NCBI GenBank assembly: GCA_002368175.1
Contig: AP018172.1
Coordinates: forward strand, 435,001 to 499,000
Source: Calothrix sp. NIES-2098
GTDB lineage: Bacteria > Cyanobacteriota > Cyanobacteriia > Cyanobacteriales > Nostocaceae
Length of the DNA: 64,000 nt
Reading direction: 5' to 3'
Shown piece by piece: positions 36,365 to 45,485 of the stretch (position 1 is the first letter of the stretch; the number at the start of each line of letters is the position of its first letter). Below the pieces are notes generated by a model. That model was not told the origin of the DNA and did no database searches. It worked only from the letters and a program-made list of their open reading frames with translations. The translations under genes and the position numbers were made by a program.

Positions 36365-37357
36365 ATGAAAATAGCAGTATTTGGTTACTATAACGCACTC
36401 AATGCTGGAGATGACCGTATTCAATACAGTATCACCAGATTACTTCAAGGTCACAATGTAGTTTTTCTACCTCATTATCTACCTCCACCACAAGAATATC
36501 TGCAAACTTTTGATTGGATATTAATTGGTGGAGGTGGGCTAGTATTTGAATCAGTAGGAATATGGGTAGATATCAAACAATGGACGAAAAAATGTAAAGC
36601 TAAAATTGGTATTTTTGGTTTAGGAGTAAATAGAGTATCTCCAGAATTACTTTTAGAAATATTGCATCTTATTGACTATGCTAGTTTTTTCTATGTCAGA
36701 GATCAAAAGAGTAAAGCATTACTCAATAATCATCCTAAAGTAGAAGTACATCCAGACTTAACCTGGTGCTTTCCATTCTCATCCGAGAAGATCACCTCTA
36801 GCAGCAATCAAATCGCTATAAATTTAGCGCCATGTCATTGGAAAGATTTTGAGCCAGAAATGTGGCTAAAGGCACTATCTGAATTTCAACTTAGTCCTTT
36901 TCCTTTAAACTTTAATATTAATAGAGATTTCGATTTATTAAAAAAATATTTTGGCGATGTAACTCCTCAAGAATTTACTTTACAACCATTAATTGAAAGT
37001 CAAATATTAGTTGCTTGTAGATTTCATGCGATTATCTTTGCTATGCAGCTAGGCAAACCATTTATTGCTATTAACTATGATGAAAAAGTAGAACGATTAC
37101 TTACAGAGAGTAATCTTTCAGAATGCTGTTTGGAAACTACAGAATATGCCTTAGTACGTGAAAAAATATATTTTATTCTTGCAAATCAAGCACAAATTGA
37201 ACAAAAGATATCTTCATTTGTTGCTTTGCAAGCAGAAAAGGCAACATACTTAAGGCAATCTATCCAAAATCATTTTTTAACCGAGTCAGACACAAATACA
37301 TATAATCCATTTTTAAATTTCAAAGCAACTGCCAAGAAATTCCTTATTAGGAGTTAA
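36365..37357 (+). CDS. Polysaccharide pyruvyl transferase family protein
   Basis: The protein has 330 residues of the CsaB/WcaK family. The start is AVFGYYNALNAGDDRIQYSI, the centre ILIGGGGLVFES at about 52-63, and the end CRFHAIIFAMQLGKPFIAIN at about 218-237. Members add ketal-linked pyruvate from phosphoenolpyruvate to a sugar and so give the glycan a negative charge. The gene begins 17 bp after the GT10-like gene and ends 7 bp before the next gene. Confidence 0.88.
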   Translation: MKIAVFGYYNALNAGDDRIQYSITRLLQGHNVVFLPHYLPPPQEYLQTFDWILIGGGGLVFESVGIWVDIKQWTKKCKAKIGIFGLGVNRVSPELLLEILHLIDYASFFYVRDQKSKALLNNHPKVEVHPDLTWCFPFSSEKITSSSNQIAINLAPCHWKDFEPEMWLKALSEFQLSPFPLNFNINRDFDLLKKYFGDVTPQEFTLQPLIESQILVACRFHAIIFAMQLGKPFIAINYDEKVERLLTESNLSECCLETTEYALVREKIYFILANQAQIEQKISSFVALQAEKATYLRQSIQNHFLTESDTNTYNPFLNFKATAKKFLIRS

Positions 37358-37364
37358 AGCAACC

Positions 37365-38267
37365 ATGTCTATTGGTTCCATAATTTATAAACTACAAAAA
37401 AAGTATGAGCATGGTTTGTATACTGCTTACTATCGCGATGCAGTTAGAAACCAGATTTTAGATACTCAGCCAATTGCCAATACCATTGATTTAACCTGCG
37501 AGATTCATGTCCTGACATCTGCAAATGATTGGCTAAATTTAGTCTGGGCGTTAAAGACTTTTTATCACTTTTCTCAGCGTCGTTACGCTTTATGTATTCA
37601 TGACGATGGTTCTCTAAGTCACGAACATCGCCAAACTTTGCAGTATCACTTCCCAAGTGCCCGGATTATTGATAGACAAAAGGCTGATAAGAACGTTCTG
37701 ACATTACTACGATCTTACCCTCGCTGTTTGGAGTTTCGCAAAACAAATCACCTTTCACCCAAAGTATTTGACTTTGCTACATATTTGCAATGCGATCGCC
37801 TGTTACTCTTAGATAGCGATGTCTTATTTTTTCAATCTCCCACAGAGCTACTTAAGCGCATCGAAAACCCAGATTATCATCTCAATACAGTCAATGCTGA
37901 TGTAGAAAGTGCTTATACTGTTGAACCAGAAGTAGTCAAAAGCCATCTGGGGTTTGATTTAGCTGCAAGAGTCAATTCTGGCTTAGGATTAATACACAAG
38001 CGATCGCTGTCTTTTGACTGGATAGAAGAATTTCTGACTCTTCCTAATATTATTGGGCATTTCTGGCGAATTGAGCAAACCATATATGCTTTGTGCAGTT
38101 CCCGCTTTGGAGTAGAACTGTTACCTCCAGCTTACGACGTTCACTTAGAAGGAAGCATTAACGGTTCTCCCAGCCGTCATTATGTAGGTAAAATCCGACA
38201 CTTAATGTACAGCGAAGGTATTCAGCATTTAGTACAGCAGCGATTCCTCAAGGAGTTGCAGCAATGA
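37365..38267 (+). CDS. Putative glycosyltransferase with DxD motif
   Basis: The protein has 300 residues. The GT-A-like features are CDRLLLLDSDVLFF (DSD near residue 151) and an N-terminal region with FYHFSQRRYALCIHDDGSLS. NSGLGLIHKRSLSFDWIEEF also fits a glycosyltransferase. I cannot place it firmly in a CAZy family; GT8-like is a guess. The stop overlaps the next start in an ATGA junction, so the two are translationally coupled. Confidence 0.72.
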   Translation: MSIGSIIYKLQKKYEHGLYTAYYRDAVRNQILDTQPIANTIDLTCEIHVLTSANDWLNLVWALKTFYHFSQRRYALCIHDDGSLSHEHRQTLQYHFPSARIIDRQKADKNVLTLLRSYPRCLEFRKTNHLSPKVFDFATYLQCDRLLLLDSDVLFFQSPTELLKRIENPDYHLNTVNADVESAYTVEPEVVKSHLGFDLAARVNSGLGLIHKRSLSFDWIEEFLTLPNIIGHFWRIEQTIYALCSSRFGVELLPPAYDVHLEGSINGSPSRHYVGKIRHLMYSEGIQHLVQQRFLKELQQ

Positions 38268-39352
38268 GTTCTCATCCAACCTTGCGAGTTTTGATGACGC
38301 CAGACTACCGAGTTGATAACCCCTATCAAGCACTCTTGGCGAAGTCCTTGCAAAGTCAAGGAGTAGAAGTATTGTTTCCTACAGGTTATCGTCGATTATT
38401 GCCTATTTTTAGAGCTGTCAAAACCAATTCAGATAAAATAGATGTCTTGCATCTTCACTGGCTAACTCCTTATCTCAAAGGAAAAAATAGCCTAACTAAA
38501 CTTGTTTATAGCATCAAGTTGTTAATCGATATTCTCCTGACTAAATCGGCTGATGTCAGAGTAGTTTGGACAATCCACAATCGAATTTCTCATGATTCTC
38601 AGTTTCCGTTTATAGAATTGTGGACTCATCGCATCTTACTAAAATTAGTAGACCAAATTATTGTTCATCATTCATCAGCTTTAGCAGACATTGCTCAAAC
38701 TTACAAAATTAATAATATCAACGCCGAGATTATTCCTCACGGTCACTATCGCGAAGTTTACAATAGTTTAATCGATCCAATAACAGCAAGAAAAGCACTT
38801 GGTCTGCCCCTATCTGGGCGTGTTTACTTAAACTTGGGTATGTTGAGGCCATACAAAGGAATTGAACGTTTACTGCAAGTTTGGGGAGAAAACAAGGAAC
38901 TTTTGCAAGAAAATACCCTCCTGATTGCTGGGAAACCATTGAGTCAAGCTTACAGCCAAAAACTTAGCGAGCAAACTTCAAATTTAGAGAGAGTTTTTCT
39001 CCATGCAGATTTTGTAGAAGATAGCCAAATACATCTTTTTTTTAGTGCCGCAGACTTGGTAGTACTTCCTTTCGAGCGAATTTTAACTTCAGGAAGTCTA
39101 ATTTTAGCAATGTCTTATGGGAAACCAATTATTGCGCCTCGGACTAGCGGTATTTCGGAAACTTTATGTACAGCTGATTGGTTATTATACGATCCAGAAG
39201 ATAATCAAGGTTTATTATCTGCTTTAAAACAAAGTACTCAAACTGATTTAAATATCTTAAGCCAGTTGGTTAACAAAGCGTGCGATCGCATCGATTGGGT
39301 AAACATAGGCAAACAAACTCAAAAAGTTTATCAAGCAATGCTTATTTCTTAG
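38264..39352 (+). CDS. Glycosyltransferase family 4
   Basis: The protein has 362 residues with the GT-B fold. The donor domain begins near VYLNLGMLRPYKGIERLLQV (about residues 187-206) and contains LPFERILTSGSLILAMSYG, a variant in which SGS replaces the second half of the E(x7)E motif. HLHWLTPYLKG near residue 65 is typical of the WcaC-like branch. It begins in an ATGA overlap with the preceding gene. Confidence 0.85.
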   Translation: MSSHPTLRVLMTPDYRVDNPYQALLAKSLQSQGVEVLFPTGYRRLLPIFRAVKTNSDKIDVLHLHWLTPYLKGKNSLTKLVYSIKLLIDILLTKSADVRVVWTIHNRISHDSQFPFIELWTHRILLKLVDQIIVHHSSALADIAQTYKINNINAEIIPHGHYREVYNSLIDPITARKALGLPLSGRVYLNLGMLRPYKGIERLLQVWGENKELLQENTLLIAGKPLSQAYSQKLSEQTSNLERVFLHADFVEDSQIHLFFSAADLVVLPFERILTSGSLILAMSYGKPIIAPRTSGISETLCTADWLLYDPEDNQGLLSALKQSTQTDLNILSQLVNKACDRIDWVNIGKQTQKVYQAMLIS

Positions 39353-39398
39353 TTAACGAACATTAAAAAATAAATTATTTAATATTCTTATAGCAACT

Positions 39399-40346
39399 AT
39401 GCTACCAAAAGTTAGTATTTTAATTCCCTGTTACAATGCAGAGTATTGGATTGCCCAAGCAATCAAAAGTTCCCTAAATCAAACTTATGCCAATAAAGAA
39501 GTAATTATTGTTGATGATGGCTCTACAGACAGAAGCCTAAAAATTATTAAAAGTTTTGGTAATTCTATCCGTTGGGAAACCGGGCCAAATTGTGGAGGTA
39601 ATATAGCCAGAAACAGATTACTAGAACTCAGTACAGGAGAATGGTTACAATATTTAGATGCAGACGATTATTTATTACCAGATAAGCTAGAAAAGCAAGT
39701 TAAATACTTAGCTCAGGTTCCTCAAACTGACATACTTTATAGCCCCAATATTCTTGAATATTATCAACCTTATAAATCTTGGCAAAAACTTGTACCAATT
39801 CCTGAACCTCACGATCCTTGGATTTTACTAGCCCGATGGTATCTTCCTCAAACTAACAGTCCACTTTGGCGTAAGCAAGCAATTATTGATGTGGGAAGCT
39901 GGAAGTTTGATCAACCATGTTGCCAAGAACATGAATTATATCTGCGTCTTTTGATAGCAGAAAAAAAATTTGAATACTTTGCTGAATCTGGTTCAGTTTA
40001 CAGACAGTGGAGTGAGTCAACAGTTTGTAAAAAAGACAAGTCACAAACCCATCGTCAATTGTTGATTATTTTAGATAAACTTGAAAAATACCTAAAAGAC
40101 ACCGATCAGCTTATCCAAGCAAGACAAAATGCCATCAATCAAACTCGGTTTGAGAAAGCCAGAATGATCTGGCTATCAGATAGAAAGTGGGCTGACAAGA
40201 TTATTTCACAAATACGCATTACAGATAAACACTTTCTACCTTCAGGGAATGCAGCACCTTGGCTATACTACCTAACTTATCGGTTATTAGGATTTTCTGC
40301 TGCTGAACAAGTTGCAGAATTCAAAAGGTTATTGGCTACGAGATAA
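39399..40346 (+). CDS. Glycosyltransferase family 2
   Basis: The protein has 315 residues with a GT-A domain. SILIPCYNAEYWIAQAIKSS, VDDGSTDRS and the DxD-type LQYLDADDYLLPDK identify the family. The acceptor-side block contains ETGPNCGGNIARNRLLELS. There is no membrane helix. It is separated from the preceding gene by 46 bp and from the following methyltransferase by 128 bp, where a short orphan frame is seen. Confidence 0.92.
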   Translation: MLPKVSILIPCYNAEYWIAQAIKSSLNQTYANKEVIIVDDGSTDRSLKIIKSFGNSIRWETGPNCGGNIARNRLLELSTGEWLQYLDADDYLLPDKLEKQVKYLAQVPQTDILYSPNILEYYQPYKSWQKLVPIPEPHDPWILLARWYLPQTNSPLWRKQAIIDVGSWKFDQPCCQEHELYLRLLIAEKKFEYFAESGSVYRQWSESTVCKKDKSQTHRQLLIILDKLEKYLKDTDQLIQARQNAINQTRFEKARMIWLSDRKWADKIISQIRITDKHFLPSGNAAPWLYYLTYRLLGFSAAEQVAEFKRLLATR

Positions 40347-40474
40347 TCATGCTGCTGTTCCTCTCTACTTGCCCAACAATCAATGCAACTTCTAGAAGAT
40401 AATTTGAAAGCCATTAAAGAAATACTTCAGCTTTGAGAATAATTCAAAAGTAAATAGTTCCAGGATAAATTGTA

Positions 40475-41200
40475 ATGAATATGCAGACAATTGATCGATT
40501 TCAGTTTTGTCCACAACTTACAGAAATTTTAGAAAATCGGCAAGTCATAGGAAAGACAGGAAAAGTCTTCAATCGGCTAGGAGCAGCATCTACTGAAAAT
40601 AATCTTTGGGCATTACGTTCACTTTCTTTAGAGCTAAATCCAAAAAATACTTTGGAAATTGGATTAGCTTATGGTACGTCTTGTTTAGCTCTAGCTGCAA
40701 CTCATCGTGATTTAGAACATGTACCAAATCGACAGCATGTTGCAATTGATCCATTCCAATCCACTATTTGGGATGATACTGGTAAATTGATTATAGAAAA
40801 AGCAAATTTACATAATTATGTAGATATGCGTGAAGACTTTTCTTACTCAGTATTACCTCAACTAATAACTGAGGGTTTAATGTTTGATTTAATTTATATT
40901 GATGGTTCTCATTTATTTGAAGATGTATTTATTGATTTTTTCTATTCCAACAAACTACTCTCTGAAAAAGGAGTAATTATGTTTGACGATAGTAGCGATC
41001 CACATATCCGCAAAGTACTCAAGTTTATTGATAGTAATTTTGCTTTTAGCTATAAAAAGCTCGATTTATCTTATCTATATACAGGCTGGAACAAATTTAA
41101 GTATAATTTTGGAGTTAAAATCCAAAAAACTCAATTAACGGTTTATCAAAAAACAGGAAAAACAGTTCGTCCTTGGAATGCAAAATTAAATGAATTTTGA
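40475..41200 (+). CDS. Class I SAM-dependent methyltransferase (type 24-like)
   Basis: The protein has 241 residues. NTLEIGLAYGTSCLALAATH is the SAM-binding motif. FDLIYIDGSHLFEDVFID and GVIMFDDSSDPHIRKVL follow the pattern of type-24 methyltransferases, which are common in sugar-modification loci. The probable role is O-methylation of a glycan residue, by context only. It stands between two GT2 genes on the same strand. Confidence 0.82.
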   Translation: MNMQTIDRFQFCPQLTEILENRQVIGKTGKVFNRLGAASTENNLWALRSLSLELNPKNTLEIGLAYGTSCLALAATHRDLEHVPNRQHVAIDPFQSTIWDDTGKLIIEKANLHNYVDMREDFSYSVLPQLITEGLMFDLIYIDGSHLFEDVFIDFFYSNKLLSEKGVIMFDDSSDPHIRKVLKFIDSNFAFSYKKLDLSYLYTGWNKFKYNFGVKIQKTQLTVYQKTGKTVRPWNAKLNEF

Positions 41201-41293
41201 TTTTTAAATATAAATATTGTAGCTTTTCAGGCATCAAAAATGTCCGGTGTAAGTACCATATTTGGAATATGCATATTAATGGGAGAAAGCTAG

Positions 41294-42112
41294 GTGAGTA
41301 ACAATTTTAAAATTCATTCAATTTGTGTAGTCAAAAATGAAGTAGATATTATTGGATATTGCCTAGAGCAAGCTTCAAAATGGTCCGATCGTATCTATAT
41401 CTATGATGGTGCTAGTACTGATGGCACTTGGGAAAAAGTTCTCTCCATGCAAAGCGAGCAAATTATTCCTTGGAAACAAGATGGTAAAGTTTTTCAAGAA
41501 TCCTTAAGAGGTGAAGTATTCAACGAGTTTAAACACCTTGCCAAACCAGGTGATTGGTGGTGTCATCTTGATTCCGATGAATTTTATGTTCGGTCTCCTC
41601 GTGAATTTCTTGCTAAAGTTAGTCCATTTAATCAGGTTGTTTGGGGAATTGCTATTGAATATTATCTCACCTCAAAGGATATTAATTTACTAGACTTCAG
41701 ACAACCAATGTCTGAGCTTTTATCAGCACTTAAATTTTATAAAATAGAAAATTCCGAACCAAGATTTTTCCGACATCGTGATGGTTTAATCTGGGATAAT
41801 GGTTCTTGGCCCAAACACATGGGTGTAGTTAATCAAGAGCGTATTCTTTATAAACATTATAAATACAGAACTCCTGAGCAGATTCAAAAAAGATTGGATA
41901 CCCGCAGGATTAATAGAGAAAGAGGTTTTCCTGGATGGGAACACGCTGTAGAACAGAATTGGCAACAAAAAGTTACCGATCCTACTACACTACATTATGA
42001 TTCTCAAGACGGAAAATATGAGATTGATCGAGTAACGCTCCCTAACCATCTTGAGTCTTTTTACCAAAGATTAGTAAAAAGATTTATGCATAGTACTGGT
42101 ATATGGGCTTAA
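41294..42112 (+). CDS. Glycosyltransferase family 2 (GT92-like)
   Basis: The protein has 272 residues. SICVVKNEVDIIGYCLEQAS, IYIYDGASTDGTWEKVL and WWCHLDSDEFYV are the nucleotide-sugar and metal-binding elements. This subtype has the long EFYV-type loop seen in DUF23/GT92-like transferases. The start is GTG, with GGGAGA upstream. The next gene begins 28 bp later. Confidence 0.82.
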   Translation: MSNNFKIHSICVVKNEVDIIGYCLEQASKWSDRIYIYDGASTDGTWEKVLSMQSEQIIPWKQDGKVFQESLRGEVFNEFKHLAKPGDWWCHLDSDEFYVRSPREFLAKVSPFNQVVWGIAIEYYLTSKDINLLDFRQPMSELLSALKFYKIENSEPRFFRHRDGLIWDNGSWPKHMGVVNQERILYKHYKYRTPEQIQKRLDTRRINRERGFPGWEHAVEQNWQQKVTDPTTLHYDSQDGKYEIDRVTLPNHLESFYQRLVKRFMHSTGIWA

Positions 42113-42140
42113 CCAGAGTTGTAAATTTTTCTGACGAACA

Positions 42141-43001
42141 ATGAAACTATACTATGCAAACAAAACCAGAAGTTATGTTCCTTTTGGTAACTTTGGTGAC
42201 GATCTAAATGGTTGGCTTTATCCACAACTTTTACCTGGAGTTTTTAATGACGATGCTTCAGATATTGCATTTGTAGGATTTGGAACATTACTCAATGAAA
42301 AGTTGCCCAAATTTAAACAAACTATTATTTTTGGCACTGGTCATGGATTTGGCAATCCTCCACAAATAGATAATACATGGACAATTTATTGTGTGAGAGG
42401 CCCTCTCACTACCGCAGCATTGAATTTGCCAATAGAGTTAGGAATTGCCGATCCTGCTATTTTAGTGAACAGAGTTTATCGCCCAAATGATACAAGTAAG
42501 AAGTATAAAGTTGCTTTTATTCCTTATGCATGGGAAATGGAAAGTAGCCCAGAAGTATTTTTAGAAGTTTGTCAACAATTAGGCTACGTTTGCATAGATC
42601 CGCGTTGGGAAGTAGAAAAAGTTCTTCAGGAAATTAGCCGTTCCGAACTTGTTATCAGTGCCGCAATGCATGGTGCAATTGTTGCCGATGCACTGCGAGT
42701 CCCTTGGATATCGCTAAAATCTAATGCTGGTATTCCTGATTTCAAATGGACTGATTTCTGCCAATCATTAAATCTAGAATTCACAAGTAATCGATTTTAC
42801 CGATTTAATAGTATCAGCCAGAAGTTGCCATTTTTGAGGTCAATTGAAATTAAAAGAATGGTGTCTTATGTTCGCCAAATTGTTTGTCAAGCCAAATTTC
42901 AGTTAAGTAAAGACAATATCCTCAATGATAAGTTAGATAAGTTAGAAGAAAAGATATATCTATTTAAGCAAGATTTACAAGCTGGAAAATTTGAATTTTA
43001 A
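42141..43001 (+). CDS. Polysaccharide pyruvyl transferase, ExoV-like
   Basis: The protein has 286 residues. FGNFGDDLNGWLYPQLLPGV, IIFGTGHGFGN and VRGPLTTAAL are the classical features of the ExoV/pyruvyltransferase family, with SAAMHGAIVADALRVPWISL near the C-terminus. It would add a pyruvate ketal to a sugar. It is the second pyruvyltransferase of the locus and differs clearly from the first, so two different residues may be pyruvylated. The gene lies between two GT2 genes, 18 bp before the second. Confidence 0.88.
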   Translation: MKLYYANKTRSYVPFGNFGDDLNGWLYPQLLPGVFNDDASDIAFVGFGTLLNEKLPKFKQTIIFGTGHGFGNPPQIDNTWTIYCVRGPLTTAALNLPIELGIADPAILVNRVYRPNDTSKKYKVAFIPYAWEMESSPEVFLEVCQQLGYVCIDPRWEVEKVLQEISRSELVISAAMHGAIVADALRVPWISLKSNAGIPDFKWTDFCQSLNLEFTSNRFYRFNSISQKLPFLRSIEIKRMVSYVRQIVCQAKFQLSKDNILNDKLDKLEEKIYLFKQDLQAGKFEF

Positions 43002-43018
43002 CTTTATTTAAACTCTCT

Positions 43019-43951
43019 ATGGCATTCTTCTCTATAGTTGTTCCAGTTTTTAATAGAGCTAATTTGATTAGTGAGACACTTAATTCTATTTTTCAGCAAA
43101 AGTTTGAAGATTGGGAAGTTATTGTGGTTGATGATGGTTCAACTGATAATACTCTCAATGTTTTATCAAACTATGAAAACAGAATCCAAATTCTACAACA
43201 AAAAAACCAAGGCCCCGGACAAGCCCGAAATTTAGGTATTCAAAAGGCTCAAGGGAAGTATGTAGCATTCTTAGACAGTGACGATATTTGGTTTCCCTGG
43301 ACTTTGGAAGTCTACGCAGAAGTTATCCAGCAGACAAACTTTCCGGCATTATTAGCAGGAGAATATTTTTTCTTTCATCATGCAAATGACTTGAATATTG
43401 TTAAAACTTCAGAATTGCATTATAGCTATTATCAAGATTTTTATGCGTCTAGTGACAAGACTAGTTCTATTGTTACAAGTTCCGTTGTAGCTCGTCTAGA
43501 TGTTTTGAAAAAAGCAGGTGGTTTTACAGACAAATGGATTAATTCTGAAGATAACGATCTCTGGCTGAGGTTAGGAACAGCAAAGGGATTTATTTATATT
43601 AACTCTCCAACGGTCTTAGGCTATCGCCAGCAAACTGATAGTGCTGTTTCTAATATAACCAAAACATATCAAGGTACTTATTATTTAATACAACAAGAAA
43701 ATACAGGACAGTATCCTGGTGACAAGATACGACAACGCGAGAGAATTAATATCCTAACGCGACATATTAGACCAGTAAGTTTAGCATGTCTGCGTCATGG
43801 TGACATTCAACAAGCTTGGAAACTATATCAAAAAACTTTCAAATGGCATCTCTGGTTAGGACGCTTGCGTTATCTACTAGGATTTCTATTTATGACAATA
43901 TTAGCGATGCAAAGCAAGCTGAGTAAGAAAATTTATAGGGGTCAATACTAA
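43019..43951 (+). CDS. Glycosyltransferase family 2
   Basis: The protein has 310 residues. FSIVVPVFNRANLISETLNS, VVDDGSTDNTLNVL, GPGQARNLGIQKAQG and FLDSDDIWFPW are the standard GT2 elements. The last 60 residues include a hydrophobic stretch (LRYLLGFLFMTILAM) that may hold the protein to the membrane. It ends just before the truncated acyltransferase. Confidence 0.92.
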   Translation: MAFFSIVVPVFNRANLISETLNSIFQQKFEDWEVIVVDDGSTDNTLNVLSNYENRIQILQQKNQGPGQARNLGIQKAQGKYVAFLDSDDIWFPWTLEVYAEVIQQTNFPALLAGEYFFFHHANDLNIVKTSELHYSYYQDFYASSDKTSSIVTSSVVARLDVLKKAGGFTDKWINSEDNDLWLRLGTAKGFIYINSPTVLGYRQQTDSAVSNITKTYQGTYYLIQQENTGQYPGDKIRQRERINILTRHIRPVSLACLRHGDIQQAWKLYQKTFKWHLWLGRLRYLLGFLFMTILAMQSKLSKKIYRGQY

Positions 43952-44037
43952 ACTCCTACTTCCATATCTAAAAGAAATTATTCAAGAATGCGATCGCAGC
44001 AAAGTTCGTTATCCAATCTGATATCAAAGCAGTCATA

Positions 44038-44340
44038 GTGCTAGCAACTATTTTAAGTATCTATTTTAGCTGTAAGTTAGGGCAAATGCACAAATGGTTA
44101 GATACTAAATGGATACAATATCTAGGCAAAATTTCTTATAGCTTTTATCTCGTGCATATAGTTTTTGGCACGCGGGTTATTAATTTGGGATATCGTCTTA
44201 GTGGTGACTCACCCATAGCTGCTCTTGTCTGGTTTGCTTTAGCATTTGTAATCAGTATTAGCATGGCACATCTCACTTATCTTTTAATTGAAAAGCCCAG
44301 TATAGAGTTGAGTAAAAACTTAAAAATAAAAGCAGCTTAA
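44038..44340 (+). pseudogene. Remnant of an acyltransferase-3 family protein
   Basis: Only 100 residues remain, matching the C-terminal three helices of membrane acyltransferases. The conserved WIQYLGKISYSFYLVHIVFG and a final LLIEKPSIELSK are present. Full members have about 350-400 residues and begin with the RG-(x)-A-(x)-H motif, which is absent. The frame upstream closes at a TAA at 43969, and nothing resembling the missing part precedes it. It is therefore probably the 3' end of a deleted gene. Intact acyltransferase-3 genes lie 3 kb and 5.5 kb downstream. Confidence 0.8.
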
Positions 44341-44349
44341 AGTTAATTA

Positions 44350-45258
44350 ATGAATACTTGTAAAATTACTGTAGTAATACCTACTTATAACCGTTCCGAG
44401 CAATTATTAAACACATTAGGAAAAATTATTGACTGCAATCCCAGACCAGATGAAATTATCATCCATATAGATGGAAATGATACTACAACTGAGCCAGTAC
44501 TCAGAAGCAGTAAATTTCAAAATATAAAAATTATTAGTAATACTAAGCAAGTAGGTCCTGGTGGTGGGAGAAATTTAGCGATCGCTCAAGCCACTAATTC
44601 AATTGTAGCCAGTCTTGATGATGATTCTTATCCTATAGATACAGATTACTTTTATCGGTTAGAACTGCTGTTTGAATATTTCCCCAACGCAGCAGTTATT
44701 GGTGCAAGAATTTATCACATCAACGAAACCATTACCGCCGATCAATTAACAGCCAAATGGGTTTCTGACTTTATTGGTTGTGGTTGTGCTTATCGCAAAG
44801 AGGTCTTCCAAAAAACCAGCGGATACGTTCAGTTACCACTCGCTTATGGAATGGAAGAGGTTGATTTATCCCTACGCCTCCATCATCTGGGATGGGGTGT
44901 TGTAGAAAGCTCATGGTTGAGAGTATTTCACAACACTGAATTAAAACATCATAGTAATCCTCCCATCATTGCAGCAAGTGTTGCTAATCAGGTTTTACTA
45001 GCTTATTTAAGGTATCCTCTCCTCTTTTGGTGGTTAGGGATTGGACAATGTATCAGCCGCATATTCTGGTTAATTCGGCATGGCAGGACATCTGGAATCT
45101 TACAAGGTCTATTTGCCATTCCTGCTCTGATTAGACAACATCATCAACAACGTCAGGCGATTTCTGCTCATTCATTATTATCATACCTCTATCTACGTAG
45201 AAATACGGTAAACAACTCATTGAATATAATTTTGACTTCATTAAGCAATTTTCCTTAG
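44350..45258 (+). CDS. Glycosyltransferase family 2
   Basis: The protein has 302 residues. KITVVIPTYNRSEQLLNTLG, GPGGGRNLAIAQATN and SLDDDSYPID are the family elements. The conserved YRKEVFQKTSGY and MEEVDLSLRLHHLG lie in the acceptor half. A C-terminal hydrophobic stretch (YPLLFWWLGIGQCISRIFWL) suggests membrane association. It starts 9 bp after the acyltransferase remnant. Confidence 0.92.
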   Translation: MNTCKITVVIPTYNRSEQLLNTLGKIIDCNPRPDEIIIHIDGNDTTTEPVLRSSKFQNIKIISNTKQVGPGGGRNLAIAQATNSIVASLDDDSYPIDTDYFYRLELLFEYFPNAAVIGARIYHINETITADQLTAKWVSDFIGCGCAYRKEVFQKTSGYVQLPLAYGMEEVDLSLRLHHLGWGVVESSWLRVFHNTELKHHSNPPIIAASVANQVLLAYLRYPLLFWWLGIGQCISRIFWLIRHGRTSGILQGLFAIPALIRQHHQQRQAISAHSLLSYLYLRRNTVNNSLNIILTSLSNFP

Positions 45259-45485
45259 CTATTATACTTTTGAGCTAATTACACTTAGTAAATATGTGGT
45301 CTGTCAGCTATTTAAAAGTGTGACTTTTTACCAAAAATATATTTTTGTGACTGTAAATTCTACTCAACCCACAACCCAAAAAATAGGGTAAAATTTATAA
45401 CGTACGTAATATCACACCTAGTATATTTACGTAAAAAAAGTTAATTTTAGATTTTTAGGAAAACTAACAAGAGAGGCTGATAAGT

